Source: an uncultured Kangiella sp. (GTDB lineage: Bacteria > Pseudomonadota > Gammaproteobacteria > Enterobacterales > DSM-103792). Taken from it: a stretch of DNA of 10,487 nucleotides. Shown here piece after piece: positions 8,019 to 10,487 of this stretch (its first letter is position 1; each line of letters opens with the position of its first letter). The position numbers were made by a program, and so were the translations under genes. The notes below the pieces were generated by a model. That model was not told where the DNA came from. It searched no databases and was given only the letters and a program-made list of their open reading frames with translations. The stretch spans positions 1 to 10,487 of the forward strand of contig CAMLNB010000122.1 of NCBI GenBank assembly GCA_946481205.1. The letters are read 5' to 3'.

Positions 8019-8090
8019 GGTTTGACGCAAGATAGCAACCTGTTCGGGACAGAACCGGTTTATCGGCGAGCGACGGAATCCTTCTCCTTC

Positions 8091-8528
8091 ATGGCAAAAC
8101 TGCTGCTGCTGCACGGCCCCAATCTGAACCTGCTCGGTACTCGCGAGCCGGAGAAGTATGGTCGCGACAGTCTCGCCGACATCAATGCCCGCTGCGTGGC
8201 CTTGGCGCGCGAGCTGGGCCATGAACTGGTCACCGCGCAGTTCAATGGCGAAGGCCAGCTGATCGAACGCGTGCACGCCGCTGCTGGCGATCGCAGCGAA
8301 TTCATCATCATCAACCCGGCGGCTTACACCCACACCAGCATTGCCCTGCGCGACGCACTGCTGGCGGTAGCCATTCCGTTTATCGAAGTCCATTTGTCCA
8401 ATGTCCATGCCCGGGAAAGCTTCCGGCACCAGTCCTATTTCTCGGACGTCGCGGTCGGCACCATTACCGGCCTCGGCGCCTTCGGCTACGAACTGGCAGT
8501 GCGCGCGGCCTGCGCGCGACTGTCGTAG
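8091..8528 (+). CDS. aroQ: Type II 3-dehydroquinate dehydratase
   Basis: AroQ converts 3-dehydroquinate to 3-dehydroshikimate, the third step of the shikimate pathway, and forms cytosolic dodecamers. The 145-residue product has the usual length. It shows the canonical start [20 protein letters not shown]. The active-site lid has R18 and Y23. [17 protein letters not shown] (74-90) carries N75 and the catalytic H81. [14 protein letters not shown] (99-112) carries H101 and R112. The common QSN-EG segment reads QFNGEG here (50-55), a mild deviation. The start is fixed by the family N-terminus, although the ribosome site is poor; an in-frame ATG at 8001 would add 30 unrelated residues. It precedes accB and accC on the same strand, an arrangement shared by many gammaproteobacteria. 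Confidence 0.96.
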   Translation: MAKLLLLHGPNLNLLGTREPEKYGRDSLADINARCVALARELGHELVTAQFNGEGQLIERVHAAAGDRSEFIIINPAAYTHTSIALRDALLAVAIPFIEVHLSNVHARESFRHQSYFSDVAVGTITGLGAFGYELAVRAACARLS

Positions 8529-8550
8529 CCACTCAACTGCATTCGCATTC

Positions 8551-8564
8551 AACCTTTGAAGGTT
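8551..8564. repeat. Short palindrome just before accB
   Basis: AACCTT, TG, AAGGTT form a 6-bp inverted repeat. Its right arm contains the GAAGG that would serve as ribosome site for the upstream accB ATG at 8572. It could mask that site in the mRNA or be a protein-binding site; neither is shown. Confidence 0.35.
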
Positions 8565-8586
8565 CTCACCCATGGGGAAAGAAAAG

Positions 8587-9039
8587 ATGGATATCCGCAA
8601 AATCAAAAAGCTGATTGAGTTGCTCGAGGAATCCGGCATCGCGGAAATCGAAATCAAGGAAGGCGAAGAATCGGTGCGGATTTCGCGCCATTCGTCGGCG
8701 CCGGCACCGGTGCATTACCAAGTGCCAATGGCCGCACCGGCACCGGTAGCAGCACCCGCCGCCGTTGCGGCCGCGCCTGCCGCCGCCGCACCGGCCGCTG
8801 CCAGCGGTCATCAGGTCAAATCACCGATGGTCGGCACGTTCTACCGTTCGGCCAGCCCGGGCGCGAAAGCGTTTGCCGAAGTCGGCCAGCAAGTAAAAGT
8901 CGGCGACGTGCTCTGCATCGTTGAAGCCATGAAGATGATGAACCAGATCGAGTCGGACAAAGCCGGCGTGATCAAGGCCATCCTGGTCGAGAACGGCCAG
9001 CCGGTCGAATTCGATCAGCCGCTGTTCGTGATCGAGTAA
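8587..9039 (+). CDS. accB: Biotin carboxyl carrier protein of acetyl-CoA carboxylase
   Basis: AccB carries the biotin that AccC carboxylates, then delivers the carboxyl group to acetyl-CoA at the AccAD transferase. This is the first committed step of fatty acid synthesis. From the start used here it has 150 residues. It opens with the conserved [18 protein letters not shown], followed by [11 protein letters not shown] flexible Ala/Pro linker spans about 38-74. The biotinyl domain follows, with the thumb segment (SASPGAKAF, 88-96) typical of bacterial acetyl-CoA carboxylase, and the EAMKMM motif whose K116 is biotinylated by BirA. An in-frame ATG at 8572 adds MGKEK and has GAAGG 9 nt upstream. 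The start at 8587 has GGGGAAAG upstream and matches the family, so I prefer it with moderate certainty. accC follows after an unusually long 129-bp gap. Confidence 0.96.
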   Translation: MDIRKIKKLIELLEESGIAEIEIKEGEESVRISRHSSAPAPVHYQVPMAAPAPVAAPAAVAAAPAAAAPAAASGHQVKSPMVGTFYRSASPGAKAFAEVGQQVKVGDVLCIVEAMKMMNQIESDKAGVIKAILVENGQPVEFDQPLFVIE

Positions 9040-9070
9040 CGTGCTCGCATAGCAAGCCATTCTGCTCACA

Positions 9071-9149
9071 CCGTTCGCCCTGTGCCTGTCGAAGGGTGAA
9101 CGGCTCGCCCGTTTTCACGTTCGTGTTTCGACAGGCTCAACACGAACGG
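9071..9149. repeat. Paired inverted hairpins (REPIN-like element) between accB and accC
   Basis: Two related stem-loops face each other. The first (9071-9103) pairs CCGTTCGCCCT with AGGGTGAACGG, with one G-T pair, around the loop GTGCCTGTCGA. The second (9118-9148) pairs CGTTCGTGTT with AACACGAACG around the loop TCGACAGGCTC, which is the reverse complement of the first loop but for one base. This core, with its TTCGACAGGCTC-type loop, resembles a short repeat scattered through many proteobacterial genomes. The two-copy inverted layout matches BIME/REPIN elements. It fills most of the accB-accC gap. Copy number in this genome cannot be seen from the window. Confidence 0.8.
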
Positions 9150-9168
9150 CTGTCGCCTGAGGCAAAAC

Positions 9169-10487
9169 ATGAGCAACCCGGTTGCCCAAAAGCTGGACAA
9201 GGTCCTGATCGCCAATCGCGGCGAAATCGCACTGCGCATTCTGCGCGCCTGCCGCGATCTGGACATCAAAACGGTCGCGGTTCACTCGACTGCCGACATC
9301 GATCTGATGCACGTCAAACTGGCCGATGAATCGGTCTGCATCGGCCCGCCGCCGTCGAAAGATTCCTACCTGAACATTCCGGCACTGATTTCCGCCGCCG
9401 AAGTGACCGACTCGGTCGGTATCCACCCCGGTTACGGTTTTCTGGCCGAGAACGCCGATTTTGCCGAACGGGTCGAATCGAGCGGCTTTGTCTTCATCGG
9501 CCCGCGCGCCGACACCATCCGACTGATGGGCGACAAAGTCAGCGCCAAAGATGCGATGAAAAAAGCCGGCGTGCCGACCGTGCCCGGTTCCGATGGCGCG
9601 CTCAATGATGACCCGGCTGAGCAGGTGAAAATTGCCCGCAAGATCGGTTTCCCGGTGATCATCAAAGCCTCCGGTGGCGGTGGCGGTCGCGGCATGCGGG
9701 TGGTGCATTCGGAAGCGCATCTGCACAGCGCCGTACAAACCACCAAGGCCGAAGCCAAGAGCGCGTTCAACAACGACATGGTCTACATGGAGAAATTCCT
9801 GGAAGCACCACGTCACATCGAAATCCAGATTCTGTCTGATGGTCAGGGCCACGCCATTTATCTCGGCGAGCGCGACTGCTCGATGCAGCGCCGACACCAG
9901 AAAGTCGTTGAAGAAGCGCCGGCACCGGGCATCACTCCGGAACAGCGCAAACGGATCGGCGAGCTTTGCGTCAAGGCCTGCGTTGAGATCGGTTATCGCG
10001 GCGCCGGCACCTTCGAGTTTCTGTTCGAGAAAGGCGAGTTTTACTTCATCGAAATGAATACTCGCGTGCAGGTCGAGCATCCGGTTACCGAGATGATCAC
10101 CGGCATTGACATCATCAAGGAACAACTGCGCATTGCCGCCGGCCTCGGTCTGTCGGTCAAGCAGGAAGATATCCGAATCCGCGGCCACGCCATCGAATGC
10201 CGGATCAACGCCGAAGATCCGAAGACCTTCGTGCCGAGCCCGGGCCTGATCCAGCGCTTCCATCCGCCGGGCGGTTTGGGCGTGCGCTGGGATTCGCATG
10301 TCTATGCCGGCTACAAAGTGCCGCCGAATTACGATTCGATGATCGGCAAGCTGATCACTTTCGCCGATGATCGCGACACCGCCATCGCCAAAATGCGGAT
10401 GGCGCTGGACGAGCTGGTCATCGACGGCATCAAGACCAACACCAGCCTGCAGCGCGAGATCATGAACGACTCGAACTTCCAGCGCGG
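9169..10487 (+). CDS. accC: Biotin carboxylase subunit of acetyl-CoA carboxylase, C-terminus cut off
   Basis: AccC carboxylates the biotin on AccB using ATP and bicarbonate. The 439 codons present cover nearly the whole protein; about a dozen C-terminal residues are missing compared with E. coli. It starts [20 protein letters not shown], seven residues longer than the E. coli form. A TGAGG ribosome site lies 6 nt before the ATG. The biotin carboxylase N-domain has [10 protein letters not shown] (86-95). The ATP-grasp domain has K166 and the glycine-rich loop SGGGGGRGM (168-176), [16 protein letters not shown] with C237 and K245, metal ligands E283 and E295, and NTRVQVEHP with catalytic R299 and E303. 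The C-domain has [13 protein letters not shown] (339-351). It follows accB across a REPIN-like repeat, and cotranscription is expected. Confidence 0.97.
   Translation, partial: MSNPVAQKLDKVLIANRGEIALRILRACRDLDIKTVAVHSTADIDLMHVKLADESVCIGPPPSKDSYLNIPALISAAEVTDSVGIHPGYGFLAENADFAERVESSGFVFIGPRADTIRLMGDKVSAKDAMKKAGVPTVPGSDGALNDDPAEQVKIARKIGFPVIIKASGGGGGRGMRVVHSEAHLHSAVQTTKAEAKSAFNNDMVYMEKFLEAPRHIEIQILSDGQGHAIYLGERDCSMQRRHQKVVEEAPAPGITPEQRKRIGELCVKACVEIGYRGAGTFEFLFEKGEFYFIEMNTRVQVEHPVTEMITGIDIIKEQLRIAAGLGLSVKQEDIRIRGHAIECRINAEDPKTFVPSPGLIQRFHPPGGLGVRWDSHVYAGYKVPPNYDSMIGKLITFADDRDTAIAKMRMALDELVIDGIKTNTSLQREIMNDSNFQR

Larger units (their letters stand above)
7714..8090. other. Divergent intergenic region between the CoA-transferase gene and aroQ
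   Basis: This 377-bp gap must hold the promoter of the CoA-transferase gene and may hold one for aroQ-accB-accC, but I find no clean promoter. TTGACG at 8022-8027 is a -35-like hexamer without a matching -10. There are several small hairpins (7810-7830, 7907-7933, 7980-8018). The exact 10-bp direct repeat GGATGCCGCA occurs at 7964-7973 and 7999-8008. Open frames across it lack ribosome sites and family resemblance, so I call no gene. Confidence 0.5.

Noticed and set aside
7774..8025. 83-codon plus-strand frame in the CoA-transferase/aroQ gap
   Set aside because: No ribosome site, no recognisable family and an amino acid make-up typical of translated GC-rich spacer.
8001..8090. N-terminal extension of aroQ from an earlier ATG
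   Set aside because: The 30 added residues are unlike AroQ, and [16 protein letters not shown] at 8091 is the normal family start.
7710..8657. A 315-codon minus-strand frame over aroQ and the upstream gap
   Set aside because: Most of it mirrors aroQ and the beginning of accB, and the predicted product has low-complexity shadow composition. No ribosome site supports it.
9115..10299. A 394-codon minus-strand frame opposite accC
   Set aside because: It is antisense to the clearly coding accC frame, has no domain signal, and runs into the repeat element at its 3' end.

Overview
The window comes from a high-GC proteobacterial chromosome, most likely a gammaproteobacterium. The evidence is the gene content and order (groEL-groES, cutA-dsbD, aroQ-accB-accC), the protein sequences, and a groESL promoter with both a sigma-32-type promoter and HrcA-type CIRCE operators. 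HrcA/CIRCE control is absent from enterics and pseudomonads but occurs in lineages such as Xanthomonadales. I cannot name a genus. Almost everything here is core housekeeping; I see no phage, transposase, CRISPR array, toxin-antitoxin or defence genes.

Layout. Positions 1-2119 hold the groES-groEL operon on the minus strand. It is missing the last few GroEL codons and has a compact heat-shock control region: a near-consensus sigma-32 promoter overlapped by a perfect CIRCE element, with a second, imperfect CIRCE 3 bp upstream. Divergent from it at 2247-3830 is a multidomain response regulator (Hpt-like domain, degenerate receiver, intact receiver, GGDEF) whose signature reads GGDRF but whose c-di-GMP I-site is kept. 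On the same strand follow cutA (3924-4247) and dsbD (4300-6276), each preceded by a strong stem-loop. Positions 6514-7713 carry, on the minus strand, a family III CoA-transferase resembling the succinyl-CoA:glutarate CoA-transferase (SUGCT) subgroup. A 377-bp divergent gap follows, then aroQ (8091-8528), accB (8587-9039) and accC (9169 to the window end, short of its C-terminus by roughly a dozen residues).

How the genes relate. GroES/GroEL fold cytosolic proteins. DsbD carries reducing power across the inner membrane for periplasmic disulfide isomerisation and cytochrome c maturation, and CutA is its frequent neighbour. AroQ makes 3-dehydroshikimate. AccB and AccC are the biotin carrier and biotin carboxylase halves of acetyl-CoA carboxylase.

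The parts most worth a second look are the double-CIRCE/sigma-32 promoter, the probably catalytically dead but I-site-bearing GGDEF regulator, a paired inverted hairpin (REPIN-like) element inside the accB-accC gap, and an unexplained intergenic segment after dsbD. None amounts to a clearly new biological system.
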